Shown: positions 18,114-26,481, counted from the first letter of the stretch. The stretch: DNA of 55,975 nt from Pseudanabaena sp. lw0831 (GCF_016584665.1 NZ_BBJB01000080.1:1-55975), one strand, 5' to 3'. A program made the numbers and translations. The notes: a model not told the origin generated them from the letters alone.

Positions 18114-18623
18114 TAACGCTTTATTAAAACCCACAAAACTTTATTTAACGATAGTCCGGGCTAAGTCATCAGAGCCAAAAAACAAAAGTCTCGCTTAGCG
18201 AGACTTTTGTTTTTTGGCTCTGAGAGAGAGTTTGCGCAGAGAACTCTCTCTCAGCAATATTTAACTTAACCCGAATAGACTTTATGCCAATTCAAAAAAT
18301 GGCGGCGAAATTTCTTTAAATATAAAAACCTTGCTGGGTATAGATTTAATCCCGTGACGTATGACCGACACTTCAGGGAATTGGTAGTATTTAGCTTGAG
18401 TTAGGGTGCTTCTTATGAACTTATACAACGAGGGAAAAGAGACGATGCATATCTCTCTTTCTTCTAAAATAAAATAAAATGGTGAGAATTCTTTCTAAAC
18501 TATTGCGAGTTCTCTCAAAACGTGATAGAACGGAATGATGAGTTTCTTCCATCATAAGTAAAAGTACGAAGAAACAAGCTAATCTAATCAATCAATCATT
18601 ACTATCTTTTTGGTTTCCGTAAT
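18114..18623. other. 510-nt gap with two hairpins and a long leader
   Basis: A perfect 25-bp hairpin (18170-18194 and 18198-18222, loop TTA) is followed at once by a 13-bp stem (18220-18232 and 18242-18254). Beyond about 18290 the sequence is AT-rich with no gene I can support. It probably holds the promoter and a long 5' UTR of the H1-like gene at 18624. A 16-codon open frame at 18415 is too short to call. Confidence 0.5.
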
Positions 18624-19781
18624 ATGACTATAGATCTACCTGTAACCCTACAGCCGGACGGCTTTGGTGCGACTTTACAAGCTTTGCATAGCAGTTTACA
18701 AGGCTTCCTCTCTGAATATGAAGATAAAGTTGCTCAAGCCCGTGCCCAACTTGCGCATGTTGAAGCTCTTCTAGGCACATTACCCGCCGAAGCTCCTAAG
18801 ACCAAAGCTAAAAAGAAAGAAGTCGTAGCTGCTGCTCCTGTTGTTGCTCCTGTTGTTGCTCCCGTCGTCATTGCTGAAGTTCCACCTGCCCCTACTAAAG
18901 GTCGCAAACCTAAAGCCGTCGCTAAGCCTGAAGCTGCTCCTGCCGCTAAAGGAAGAGGAAGAGGACATCGTCGTGGTTCTTTGACAACTCGTCCTGCCTA
19001 CGAAGGGCTTACCCTCACAGAAGCGATCGAAAAGATTTTGAATGAACGCCAAGGTCAAGCAGTAAATGCTGATGACGTGGTCAGTATCCTTTACGGTGAT
19101 CTGACCGAGACAGTGTTCCGAGTCGCTAAAGAGCGCGTCACCAAAAATCTCTCTAAGGGTAAAGGTGAAAATAGATGGAAGCGTGTTCCTAACCAACTTG
19201 GTTACTACACATTGTCTTTGGAAACCTTGAAAACAGTCCCTACCTCTACTATTAAGAGAGGTAGAGCTGCATCTGTGAAGGCTGAGGCTCCTGCTCCTAA
19301 AGCAGTCAAAGCTGCTCCTGCTCCTAAAACTGCTGCGAAAGCTGCTCCTGCTCCTAAAGCAACCAAAGCGACTAAAGCTCCTAAGGAAACCAAAGCTCCT
19401 AAGGCAGTAGCAACCAAAGCTCCTAAGACAGTAGCAACCAAGGCTGCTCCTAAGGCTTCAAAAAAGGCTGAAGCTGAAGCATCTAAATCTTCACAGCCTA
19501 AGAAGTCTGGTCGCATGAGTTCTCTGGTTATGCGTCCTCTCTATCAAGGTAATACCTTAACTGATGCGATCGAGAAGGTTTTGCAAGAGCGTAAGGGCGA
19601 GTTTGTGAATGCTGATAGCGTTGTCAAAGCTCTCTATGGCGATCTCTCGGCAGAAAACTTCCGTCAAGCGAAGGATCGCGTTACCAAAAACTTGTCTAAG
19701 GGCAAGTTGGATGGTAAGTGGGAGAGAGTTCCTAACCAGTTGGGTTACTACACCTTGTCGATGTCTGCGGTTAAGGCATAG
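18624..19781 (+). CDS. Histone H1-like Ala/Lys/Pro-rich protein with duplicated winged-helix-like domain
   Basis: 385 aa. Residues 15-52 are a short coiled coil. Residues 56-118 form a low-complexity basic tail ending in GRKPKAVAK and KGRGRGHRRG, which resemble AT-hooks. Domain 1 (about 119-203) and domain 2 (about 297-384) are copies: RP-Y-G-TLT-AIEK-L-ER-G--VNAD-VV--LYGDL----FR-AK-RVTKNLSKGK---W-RVPNQLGYYTLS. They resemble compact helix-turn-helix or HARE-HTH-like modules. The linker (204-296) consists of APK/TKAPK repeats like the tail of linker histones. I infer a DNA-binding chromatin-like protein. A terminator follows at 19883-19919. Confidence 0.75.
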   Translation: MTIDLPVTLQPDGFGATLQALHSSLQGFLSEYEDKVAQARAQLAHVEALLGTLPAEAPKTKAKKKEVVAAAPVVAPVVAPVVIAEVPPAPTKGRKPKAVAKPEAAPAAKGRGRGHRRGSLTTRPAYEGLTLTEAIEKILNERQGQAVNADDVVSILYGDLTETVFRVAKERVTKNLSKGKGENRWKRVPNQLGYYTLSLETLKTVPTSTIKRGRAASVKAEAPAPKAVKAAPAPKTAAKAAPAPKATKATKAPKETKAPKAVATKAPKTVATKAAPKASKKAEAEASKSSQPKKSGRMSSLVMRPLYQGNTLTDAIEKVLQERKGEFVNADSVVKALYGDLSAENFRQAKDRVTKNLSKGKLDGKWERVPNQLGYYTLSMSAVKA

Positions 19782-19882
19782 GTAATTGGCTAGGTAGCCT
19801 GTAAGGGTTTTTATACTACCTATGGCATAGGATTGATTTTGGGTTTTAAATGAGTGCATACTCATTTGAAACCACTATCTCT

Positions 19883-19919
19883 AAAAAATAAAGACTCGCA
19901 TTGCGAGTCTTTATTTTTT
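19883..19919. terminator. Hairpin terminator after the H1-like gene
   Basis: Arms AAAAAATAAAGACTCGC (19883-19899) and its complement (19903-19919) around ATT. The right arm ends in TTATTTTTT. A weaker stem (AAATGAG/CTCATTT) lies just upstream at 19848-19867. Confidence 0.75.
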
Positions 19920-19958
19920 GCTTGTGTTAGGTGTAATCATGCTTTAGAATATCCATCG

Positions 19959-20043
19959 GGAGAGATGGCAGAGTGGTCGAATGCGTTCGACTTGAAATCG
20001 AATGTTGTGAAAGCAACCGAGGGTTCGAATCCCTCTCTCTCCG
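19959..20043 (+). tRNA. tRNA-Ser (UGA anticodon)
   Basis: An 85-nt cloverleaf. Acceptor stem GGAGAGA (19959-19965) pairs with TCTCTCC (20036-20042), with discriminator G at 20043. The anticodon stem TTCGA/TCGAA encloses the loop CTTGAAA with anticodon TGA at 19993-19995. The variable arm TGTTGTGAAAGCAAC is long, as expected for a class II tRNA, and the T arm is GAGGG-TTCGAAT-CCCTC. CCA is not encoded. It reads UCN serine codons. A bidirectional terminator follows 7 nt later. Confidence 0.95.
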
Positions 20044-20050
20044 TGATTAC

Positions 20051-20087
20051 AAAAAGATGGGCTACCCACTGGGTAGCCCATCTTTTT
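20051..20087. terminator. Bidirectional terminator between tRNA-Ser and the DedA gene
   Basis: Arms 20051-20067 and 20071-20087 (AAAAAGATGGGCTACCC and complement) around ACT, followed by TTG. A-run and T-run flank the stem, so it can end the plus-strand tRNA and the minus-strand DedA transcript. Confidence 0.8.
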
Positions 20088-20091
20088 TTGT

Positions 20092-20838
20092 TTAATCTTT
20101 TTCGATTTTCACCATCACTTTATCTTCAGTGATTGATAACAGGACGGGTGAATCTTGAGCAGATATGAGACTAGGATGACTAGGTTTAGAGGATTGAGGT
20201 TTATTTGCATTGCCCCAGTTGATAAATCTTGCCTTAAGCCATCGGAATGCAGGAGGCGTAGCAAACCATAGCACTACACCACTTAAAATAATTGAACTAA
20301 TCCTGACGACTCCAGAGACTAGAGCTTCTAGGGGAATTAATGTACCTGCGTAGTAAGCGACCCCTGTGGTGAGTGTTCCCCAAACTATTGCACCCGTGGC
20401 ATTAAAAAATAGAAATCGGGAATAGGACATCCCCGATAATCCTGCCATTGGCCCTGCAAAGATTCGTAAAATAGCTATAAAGCGCCCAAAAAAGACAGCC
20501 CGATCGGCGCTGCCACGAAATTTTTCACGGGCGATCGCAATTTCATCGCTGGGCATCCGAAATAACTTGCCGATTTTTTCTAATGCTGGCAAGCCTCCCC
20601 AACGACCTAACCAGTAACCCGCACTGTCTCCTAAGATCGCTCCTGCGACAGTACATAGCAAAACTAATGGATAGCGCAATTCACCATTTCCAGCTAAAAA
20701 TCCACCAACTAAGGTGATCGTTTCCCCTGGTAATGGGATACCTGCATTCTCTAGCATGATGCCAAAGAAGACAATCCAGTATCCGTACTGCTGCGTCCAT
20801 TCTTGAATAATTTCTAGCGAAAAAAACTCAAAATGCAT
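20092..20838 (-). CDS. DedA family membrane protein
   Basis: 248 aa. The DedA (SNARE-associated, PF09335) pattern is clear: YWIVFFGIMLENAGIPLPGETITLVGGFLAG (about 20-50), GDSAGYWLGRWGG (about 70-82), then FFGRFIAILRIFAGPMAGLSGMSYSRFLFFNATGAIVWG (about 115-155) with the conserved Arg and Gly residues. Several membrane segments follow to about 200, then a soluble tail of about 45 residues. DedA proteins are linked to lipid scrambling or undecaprenyl-phosphate and membrane homeostasis. The exact role here is not determined. It ends next to the tRNA terminator. Confidence 0.9.
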   Translation of the reverse strand: MHFEFFSLEIIQEWTQQYGYWIVFFGIMLENAGIPLPGETITLVGGFLAGNGELRYPLVLLCTVAGAILGDSAGYWLGRWGGLPALEKIGKLFRMPSDEIAIAREKFRGSADRAVFFGRFIAILRIFAGPMAGLSGMSYSRFLFFNATGAIVWGTLTTGVAYYAGTLIPLEALVSGVVRISSIILSGVVLWFATPPAFRWLKARFINWGNANKPQSSKPSHPSLISAQDSPVLLSITEDKVMVKIEKD

Positions 20839-21185
20839 GAGTTATGACTCAAAGTTTGATTTATTAAATGGTTTAAGTACCTCGGCATAATTAAAAACCC
20901 AGAGCCAAAATCTGTACCGCCCGCGTAGCGGGCGGTACAGATTTTGAGGTTTTATATTTAATTGTGCCTAGCTACTTATAAAAAATTGTTACTTTTTGTA
21001 TCATTATAGGCGGTTATCGCGTTCTCAAATCAGTTGATGATGATTTATATCTCAAGCGTTACCTCTTTTGAGCTTACATTGCTTTGTGCTCAATCCCGAA
21101 CCAATAAATTTTTTGAAAGTGTTGCAAAGCAAGACTTTTAAAAAATTTATTGGGGGTTCGTTTAATCGGAAATTGCTAAAAAAAG
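20839..21185. repeat. Gap with two palindromes
   Basis: 347 nt. A perfect 19-bp hairpin (20906-20924 and 20928-20946, loop GTA) is the partner of 14088-14126; the pair GTGCC/GGCAC there is GTACC/GGTAC here. A second, longer imperfect palindrome runs from 21097 to about 21160 (CGAACCAATAAATTTTTT arms). No gene seen. Confidence 0.55.
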
Positions 21186-21590
21186 CTATAGGTTAATAGA
21201 TATTGCATTAACAGGACATGCAGTAATGCATTGTTCGCATACCACACAGCGCGATCGCAAAAAGTTGAGTTGAAAAGTCTTCGGGTCGAGAGTCAAGGCT
21301 TCGGTTGGACATACGCCTGTACACAAGCCACAATCGACACAGGCAGTATCATCGATTACAATTTCGCGCCCATGTAATGAAACCTCGATATCTTGCGATC
21401 GCATCCAGTCCATCGCTTCTTCGAGTTGGTCAATATCGCCTGATAGCTCCAGCACCATTTTGCCAACTTTATTGGGGGCAACTTGGGCACGAATGATATT
21501 GGCGGCAATATTAAAATCTTTGGCAAGCCGATAGGTGATCGGAATGCTGATTGCTCGCTTGGGAAAGGTAAGATTAACTCTTTTTTTCAT
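21186..21590 (-). CDS. NIL domain plus two [4Fe-4S] ferredoxin-type protein
   Basis: 134 aa. Residues about 4-73 match a NIL domain, an ACT-like fold found on methionine transporter ATPases and cyanobacterial ferredoxins (FNIAANIIRAQVAPNKVGKMVLELSG). The C-terminal half carries two binuclear-cluster motifs: CVDCGLCTGVCP (about 83-94) and CVVCEQCITACP (about 114-125). It is probably a soluble electron carrier with a ligand-sensing domain. This architecture occurs widely in cyanobacteria, and some members are tied to sulfur-amino-acid metabolism. That link is family knowledge, not visible here. The start MKKRVNLTF is the only sensible one. Confidence 0.88.
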   Translation of the reverse strand: MKKRVNLTFPKRAISIPITYRLAKDFNIAANIIRAQVAPNKVGKMVLELSGDIDQLEEAMDWMRSQDIEVSLHGREIVIDDTACVDCGLCTGVCPTEALTLDPKTFQLNFLRSRCVVCEQCITACPVNAISINL

Positions 21591-21627
21591 AATTGGTACT
21601 TTTTGAAGATTCCCGCCCTAATAAACC

Positions 21628-21790
21628 AGCAATTCTAATTATGAAACCAATTTTGATATTTTTACCATCGAATCTCAATCCAAAAAATAGAAGGGCGCGA
21701 AGCACCATTCTATTTTTAATATGAAAACCAATTTTGGCGTTTACAGCGCCGTAGGCGCTGTAAACGCCAAAATTGGTTTTCATAATTAGG
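21628..21790. repeat. MITE-like palindromic element, copy C
   Basis: Starts with AGCAATTCTAATTATGA (21628-21644) and ends with TCATAATTAG near 21780-21789. Relative to copy D, the variant base in the left end is matched by a complementary change on the right. Inside are a weaker AAAAATAGAA stem (about 21682-21717) and a perfect 30-bp hairpin (21721-21750 and 21754-21783, loop GTA). Confidence 0.65.
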
Positions 21791-21879
21791 GTTTCTAATA
21801 ATAAAAAGTCAAACAGGACAAAAGCTGATAGACTTACGAAGACTTTTTGGGTTGCTGAAATTGGCTGGCAGATAGAGAT

Positions 21880-23268
21880 ATGGGTAAAATATTTATTTCC
21901 GCAGGTCACGGTGGTTTTGAGGGTTCATTTCGCGATCTAAGTGAGATGACGGGTGGAGCTATGGAAACTGCTGAATTAGCTGCCACAAGGGACTTGGTGA
22001 TTGCCGAATTGCGATCGCGTGGTATTTCGATTACCATCCCTAGCGATGATTTAAATTTAACTGAGGCGATCGCATGGATTAATGCGAGAGCCACATCTCA
22101 AGATGTGGCTTTGTCGTTGCAGATTGATATCGCCAATGCTAGTGAATTACGCGGTACAACTGCCTATTACATTACTAATAATGCACTACGAAAACGACAA
22201 GCAGAAATACTTACCAGCGCCTTAACTAAGCGTGTACCAGAAATCATCAATCGCGGCGCAAAAGCGGATACGATCGCGGGCATAGGTAGTTTGAGTTTTT
22301 GCCGCCAAATTTCAGTTCCTTCTATTTTGCTGGAATTAGTTTTTTCTAACAATTCTCAAGACAAGTTATTAATGCAAACTAGGCGACGTGACTATGCGAT
22401 CGGAATTGCTGATGGGTTGCAAGCATGGATTAACGAAACTGCCACGACGATTCCTGTATATACGCCATCCAATCGCCCTACAAATATTAAGCCTGTGGCT
22501 TATCCAGAGATTAATATCAATCTCAATGGTCAAAGTTATGAAGAAAAAGGGATTCTAGTTTCAGGCAATGTTTTTGTACCTGCGGATTTAGTCGATCGCC
22601 TCGGCTTCGATCTTAACCAAATCCCTCTAACCTGTCGTCTGCGTTATCAAAGTATTGTCTATGTACAAGCGATCGCGCTGCGCGAGCTAAATACTTCTGT
22701 ATCTTGGGATAGCACTACACGCACCCTTTATTTGAAAACAATTTTTAAAGTTTTCACTGGACAAATCGATCAGATCATGGGGGTTGGCAATGCTTCGGAA
22801 GTACAGATGCTGATGTTTCTTAAAAATAATAATGAAGCAGTTCTCACAAATTATAGCGATCTACCCCAAATATATCGAGAAGAAGCAGAAATTGAAGGCG
22901 TAAATCATGATGTTGCTTTTTGTCAAATGTGCATTGAAACTGGCTTTCTCAGGTTTGTCAAAGGTATTGAACCTGAGAAAAATAATTTTGCTAGTTTGGG
23001 TGCAGCGGCTAGTTCTATGGCAAATGGATCAGCCGCCAGTTTTGCCGATCAGCGCACAGGTGTAAGAGCACATATCCAACAGCTTAAAGCTTATGCCAGT
23101 AATGCCCCGCTATTTAAACCTTTAGTTGCACCCAGATTCCATTTGGTGGCGAGAGGTATTGCCCCAGTCTTACATCAACTAACAGGACGTTGGGCGATCG
23201 ATCCTCTCTACGATCGCAAGATACTCGCTCTCATTCGCCGTCTCTACGAATCCGCAGGCATTTTCTGA
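21880..23268 (+). CDS. Cell-wall hydrolase: amidase_3 plus glucosaminidase-like domain
   Basis: 462 aa. Domain 1 (about 1-190) is an N-acetylmuramoyl-L-alanine amidase_3: FISAGHGG (Zn His), GGAMETAEL (Zn Glu), SLQIDIANAS and ILLELVFSNN. A linker with a copper-amine-oxidase-N-like beta module follows (about 210-290; NINLNGQSY, FVPADLVDRLG, RTLYLKTIF). Domain 2 (about 300-450) is glucosaminidase-like: REEAEIEGVNHDVAFCQMCIETGFLRF (catalytic-type Glu) and NNFASLG. Together they would cut both the peptide side chain and the glycan. No signal peptide is visible, which is odd for a wall enzyme. It overlaps the converging sdhB by 25 nt. Confidence 0.88.
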   Translation: MGKIFISAGHGGFEGSFRDLSEMTGGAMETAELAATRDLVIAELRSRGISITIPSDDLNLTEAIAWINARATSQDVALSLQIDIANASELRGTTAYYITNNALRKRQAEILTSALTKRVPEIINRGAKADTIAGIGSLSFCRQISVPSILLELVFSNNSQDKLLMQTRRRDYAIGIADGLQAWINETATTIPVYTPSNRPTNIKPVAYPEININLNGQSYEEKGILVSGNVFVPADLVDRLGFDLNQIPLTCRLRYQSIVYVQAIALRELNTSVSWDSTTRTLYLKTIFKVFTGQIDQIMGVGNASEVQMLMFLKNNNEAVLTNYSDLPQIYREEAEIEGVNHDVAFCQMCIETGFLRFVKGIEPEKNNFASLGAAASSMANGSAASFADQRTGVRAHIQQLKAYASNAPLFKPLVAPRFHLVARGIAPVLHQLTGRWAIDPLYDRKILALIRRLYESAGIF

Positions 23269-24236
23269 TTTTTCGCAGAAGCGATCGCCTCAATCAAAGC
23301 TTTAGCTTCTTTTGCTCCTTCTGATTTTTGAAATTGCCAAGGGTAGGGCATTTTGCCGCTTAAAATCATGCGAATGCCGAGAGGGAAAATGCTTAATAAT
23401 CCTTTGATATCTCGGAAGTTATTACCAACTACGCGCACTCCGAATTTGCTTTCGTCGATCCATCCATCTTCTTTGACTAGCTCAACCATCGCGTGACGAT
23501 GACGTTGAGCGGTGGATTCTTGTAAATCTGTATTAGCGAGGATCTCATGTTTGATTTGGGAAATTCGATCTAGGGGTTGTACTTCTACTGGACAGACTTC
23601 GTTGCAGTTATAGCAGCGCGTGCAGTCCCAGACAAATCCTGATTCGTTATATTTTTCTACTCGTTCAGCCGTGCGATCGTCACGGTTGTCTGCCATGACT
23701 CGATATGCTTTCGCTAATGCATGGGGGCCAACAAAGCGATCGCTGACAGCCGCAGCATTACATTCTGAATAGCAGGAACCGCAGAGAATGCAATTGGCGG
23801 CGGCTTGGAGTTTGGCACGTTGGGCTGGGGTTTGGAGGTATTCAGTTTTGCTAATTTGCCGTGATGCAGTGGAGACGTAGGGATCGACTTTGGCAAGATT
23901 ATCCCAAAACTTAGTCATGTCCACGATCAAGTCTTTGATCACGGGTAGATTTTGCATTGGTTCGATGACTAGTTCGGTATCGCGATCGCTCATCACTTCG
24001 CTGATATGTTTCTGACAAGCTAAGCCCGATCGCCCATTAATTCGCATTGAGCAAGAGCCGCAAATAGCATTGCGACAGTTGCGCCGAAAGCCGATGGAGC
24101 CATCCTGTTCGCTCTGGATTTTAATTAATGCATCTAATACTGTTGTGCGAGTTGGATCGGCTTCGATTTGAAAGGTTTGATAGGTGGGTTCGCTGGTGCG
24201 CGATGTTTGGCGGCGAAGCTTGACTTTAATATTCAT
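23244..24236 (-). CDS. sdhB: Succinate dehydrogenase/fumarate reductase iron-sulfur subunit
   Basis: 330 aa from the ATG at 24236; the frame is open 102 nt further upstream, but that part is not SdhB-like. It carries electrons from the flavoprotein SdhA to quinone. The plant-type [2Fe-2S] ligands are in CRNAICGSCSMRINGRSGLAC (about 75-95). The [4Fe-4S]/[3Fe-4S] ligands are in CILCGSCYSEC (about 152) and CTRCYNCNEVCPVEVQP (about 207). The protein is longer than the usual 240-260 aa by a C-terminal region (about 240-330) typical of archaeal and cyanobacterial non-classical SdhB. Its 3' end overlaps the convergent hydrolase. No sdhA is in the window. Confidence 0.88.
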   Translation of the reverse strand: MNIKVKLRRQTSRTSEPTYQTFQIEADPTRTTVLDALIKIQSEQDGSIGFRRNCRNAICGSCSMRINGRSGLACQKHISEVMSDRDTELVIEPMQNLPVIKDLIVDMTKFWDNLAKVDPYVSTASRQISKTEYLQTPAQRAKLQAAANCILCGSCYSECNAAAVSDRFVGPHALAKAYRVMADNRDDRTAERVEKYNESGFVWDCTRCYNCNEVCPVEVQPLDRISQIKHEILANTDLQESTAQRHRHAMVELVKEDGWIDESKFGVRVVGNNFRDIKGLLSIFPLGIRMILSGKMPYPWQFQKSEGAKEAKALIEAIASAKNQKMPADS

Positions 24237-24400
24237 GGTTGATATTGGCGATCGGGCTTTGTGCAGTAAGTTTAACTTTAACGCAATGTTTGATGGATGG
24301 GGCGATCGCTTTAATCGAGACGTTTTAATGAATATCAAGTTTTTAGCTGATATAATTCGCAGTAATCGAGTAAAGAATATGAAAAACTCTTTGAATCAGT

Positions 24401-24598
24401 ATGGCTTCTAACTCCAGCATTAAATTTACGATCGCATTTAATGATCCTGATCTTGATTCAGAAGATCTTGATGAACAGTCTCAGCGCCTTGTGTCTGAGT
24501 TGAAGAAGATGGATGAGATCGATGAGGTGGATCGCGTAATTGATCCAAATCCGCCAGTAGGTAATAAATCAGGAGCAATAGGTGTTTCGGGGAGGTAA
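24401..24598 (+). CDS. Truncated EACC1-like conflict-system component
   Basis: 65 aa. The sequence IKFTIAFNDPDLDSEDLDEQSQRLVSELKKMDEIDEVDRVIDP then NPPVGNKSGAIGV resembles the N-terminal half of EACC1 (effector-associated constant component 1). These small proteins accompany caspase-like, trypsin-like or STAND effectors. Typical members are about 110-130 aa and continue after the K(S/A)G motif. Here the frame stops at the edge of the IS1595 relic, so the 3' half appears lost. The family call is from memory of the pattern and is tentative. No effector gene remains beside it. Confidence 0.5.
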   Translation: MASNSSIKFTIAFNDPDLDSEDLDEQSQRLVSELKKMDEIDEVDRVIDPNPPVGNKSGAIGVSGR

Positions 24599-25035
24599 GG
24601 AAAGAAGAGAGTGCAGCAAAGCACTCAGCAAAGCTTTACCCCTTCTCTTGGCATTATGAACAAACTCAAAGAAACTCAAATACAAAGGTAACTTTTCTTG
24701 AGAAATACCGCAATGAGGTCTTAGCCAAGAGCGCAAAAGCGACCAAAAGTCTTCCATCGTATTGACATGAATTTCACAAAAAACATCGCCATCTTCATCT
24801 CGTGCCTATTCTCCTGCACCATGACAAACAGTTTTGTGTCCATAGCCCCAATCTTGTAAAGGGATGTAGATAGCATATTCGTCAATGTAAACAGAGCAAT
24901 CGTTGCTTTAATCAGAGGCTCAATAGTTTGTTATTGCGCGTTTTCTAACATGCGAATTACCACTTCACCACCGCCCTGAATCATGCCGAAGATGGGTGGT
25001 TTTTCTTTCTCAAGTGTCCCCCCGCTCCCGCACCC
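24590..25035 (-). pseudogene. IS1595-type transposase relic
   Basis: The minus strand reads, across shifted frames, LEKEKPPIFGMIQGGGEVVIRMLEN, then YIDEYAIYIPLQDWGYGHKTVCHG, then MEDFWSLLRSWLRPH with GISQEKLPLYLSFFEFVHNAKRRGKALL. These are consecutive parts of an IS1595-family DDE transposase C-terminal domain. Stops and at least two frameshifts separate them. The 5' half of the gene is missing: the match ends where the ISAs1-type terminal repeat begins (25036). It lies directly against the truncated gene at 24401-24598. Confidence 0.8.
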
Positions 25036-26256
25036 AGGGCTGTTTCAAGAAAGGGTAAGAGAGTATTTAGATGAGTAAAGACGACATGGCAGGTATATTA
25101 TGAGAAAAATGGTCAATTGCATTCTTTATTGAGGTAAAACCATGAATTCTAAATATAGAAAGTACCCAAGTCTTGATAATTGATAGATTAATCGGCGCAT
25201 TTCCTGCCCTTTGAGGACTCTTATCTTTATCAAAAATTACATCTTTTACCCAATGTAGTCAGTTTTCAATCTGCCAATGTCCTCGAATCACTTTGGCAAT
25301 CCGTGCAGATGTGGGTGGCAAAGAACTGAAGTAGTAACTCAATGTACTGTATGCATTGCCATCACGTTCACCAGAACGAGTTACCCGTATCACCGACTGC
25401 ACATCTTTCCAGCTTGAAGCTATGTTTGGTGGCGGCGTAAATACCTCCACCAATCTCTGTACTTTGCGTCCTTTTGATTGTTCCTCCTCAATCTTGACTT
25501 TTGAATCGCTATTTCTTGTTCTGTCTGGACTCTAATCGCCTCTCGTAGTTTTGACTGATTTTTTTACTTTAATGATGTAGTCGTTGTTTCTTTTATCGTC
25601 TCCACTGTCTTCTTTTGACAATGTAATGCATCCATCGTAAAACACATGATTTTCTAATTTAAGCTGCGACAACAGTTGTTGAATAACACTGATTTCACTT
25701 TCTTTTTTGTTCTCCATGATTGCGGTTGCTACTACCACGCCTTGCTGTTGGGAGAATAGCGATACCATACTAATAAAGTTCTGTTGGTTATTGTCTGCAT
25801 TACTTACTGTATTTCGCAGACTTTTGCCCTCTCCTGCAATCGCCTCTCCTGTTTGCCTTGTTTGTTCTTGCGCCCAGCTATTAAATGCACTATTAAGCTT
25901 GGCATAATCTACGGCTATCATGATTCGTCTGAGTGTTGAATATGACGGGGCTGTTCCTTGTTTGAGTGCTAGTTGCTTTATCAGATTGCGCCTATGTCTC
26001 TCGACAAATCTCTCTAATCCTCGGTAAGTATGCTTTCCGCTCATAATTCCCATGATGATGATCAGCAGGATTTGCCATAAGTCGTCCCGACTTCCTTGAG
26101 CTTCTCGTGGATCTGGTACTTCCTTCAAATAATCTACAATGTTTTTACTCATTTTCTACCTCATTTGACTTTATTTTCTGAAATTATCGACTATATTCTT
26201 TTCTTATGGCTATAATTTGCTTTTATTGTTTCCTTATTCATTCTTGAAACAACCCT
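25036..26256 (-). mobile_element. Decayed ISAs1-family insertion sequence
   Basis: Terminal inverted repeats AGGGCTGTTTCAAGAA (25036-25051) and, on the other strand, AGGGTTGTTTCAAGAA (26241-26256) agree at 15 of 16 bases and enclose 1221 bp, a normal ISAs1 size. The internal transposase is broken (see the pseudogene). I cannot see a clear target-site duplication. It interrupts the IS1595-type relic. Confidence 0.8.
25075..26152 (-). pseudogene. ISAs1-family transposase with frameshifts
   Basis: Begins MSKNIVDYLKEVPDPREAQG (26152), then LLIIIMGIMSGKHTYRGLERFV, the N-terminal DBD of ISAs1/H-repeat transposases. Near 25640-25610 the expected FTMDALHCQKKTVETI is found in a second frame, and the first frame resumes at NNDYIIKVKK, so two compensating shifts exist. 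A further shift at about 25530 moves on to the segment KDVQSVIRVTRSGERDGNAY (25259-25453). A stop after HWQIEN precedes LHWVKDVIFDKDKS and the C-terminus. Confidence 0.85.
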
Positions 26257-26278
26257 GCTTTTGCTACCCTGTACAAAC

Positions 26279-26429
26279 AAGTAGCCAAGAACTTGTGTTC
26301 TTGGCTACTTGCTCAAGTCATCTGAAGATGAATGAACGAAATCAACCCGTTGAAACGGGTTTCCTAGAATTATTCTTTAGTCTGCTTCAGCAGACTTTCG
26401 CTCTTAGCCCGCACTTGAGTGCAAGGCTA
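26279..26429. repeat. Cluster of short hairpins beside the ISAs1 end
   Basis: Four adjacent stem-loops: AAGTAGCCAAGAAC (26279-26310), AACCCGTTGAAACGGGTT (26344-26361), AGTCTGCTTCAGCAGACT (26379-26396) and TAGCCCGCACTTGAGTGCAAGGCTA-type (26405-26429). The tail GAGTGCAAGGCTA is repeated once more. This combination resembles a dispersed cyanobacterial repeat. Confidence 0.55.
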
Positions 26430-26481
26430 TTCGAGTGCAAGGCTATTATAAAAGATTCCATTTCTCGCTAATTTCAAAAAT

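Noticed and set aside
24237..24338. N-terminal extension of sdhB
   Set aside because: The extra 34 codons have no SdhB similarity; the ATG at 24236 gives the expected N-terminus.
26279..26461. Possible CRISPR-like array beside the ISAs1 end
   Set aside because: The units are different hairpins, not identical direct repeats with even spacers; no cas gene is nearby.
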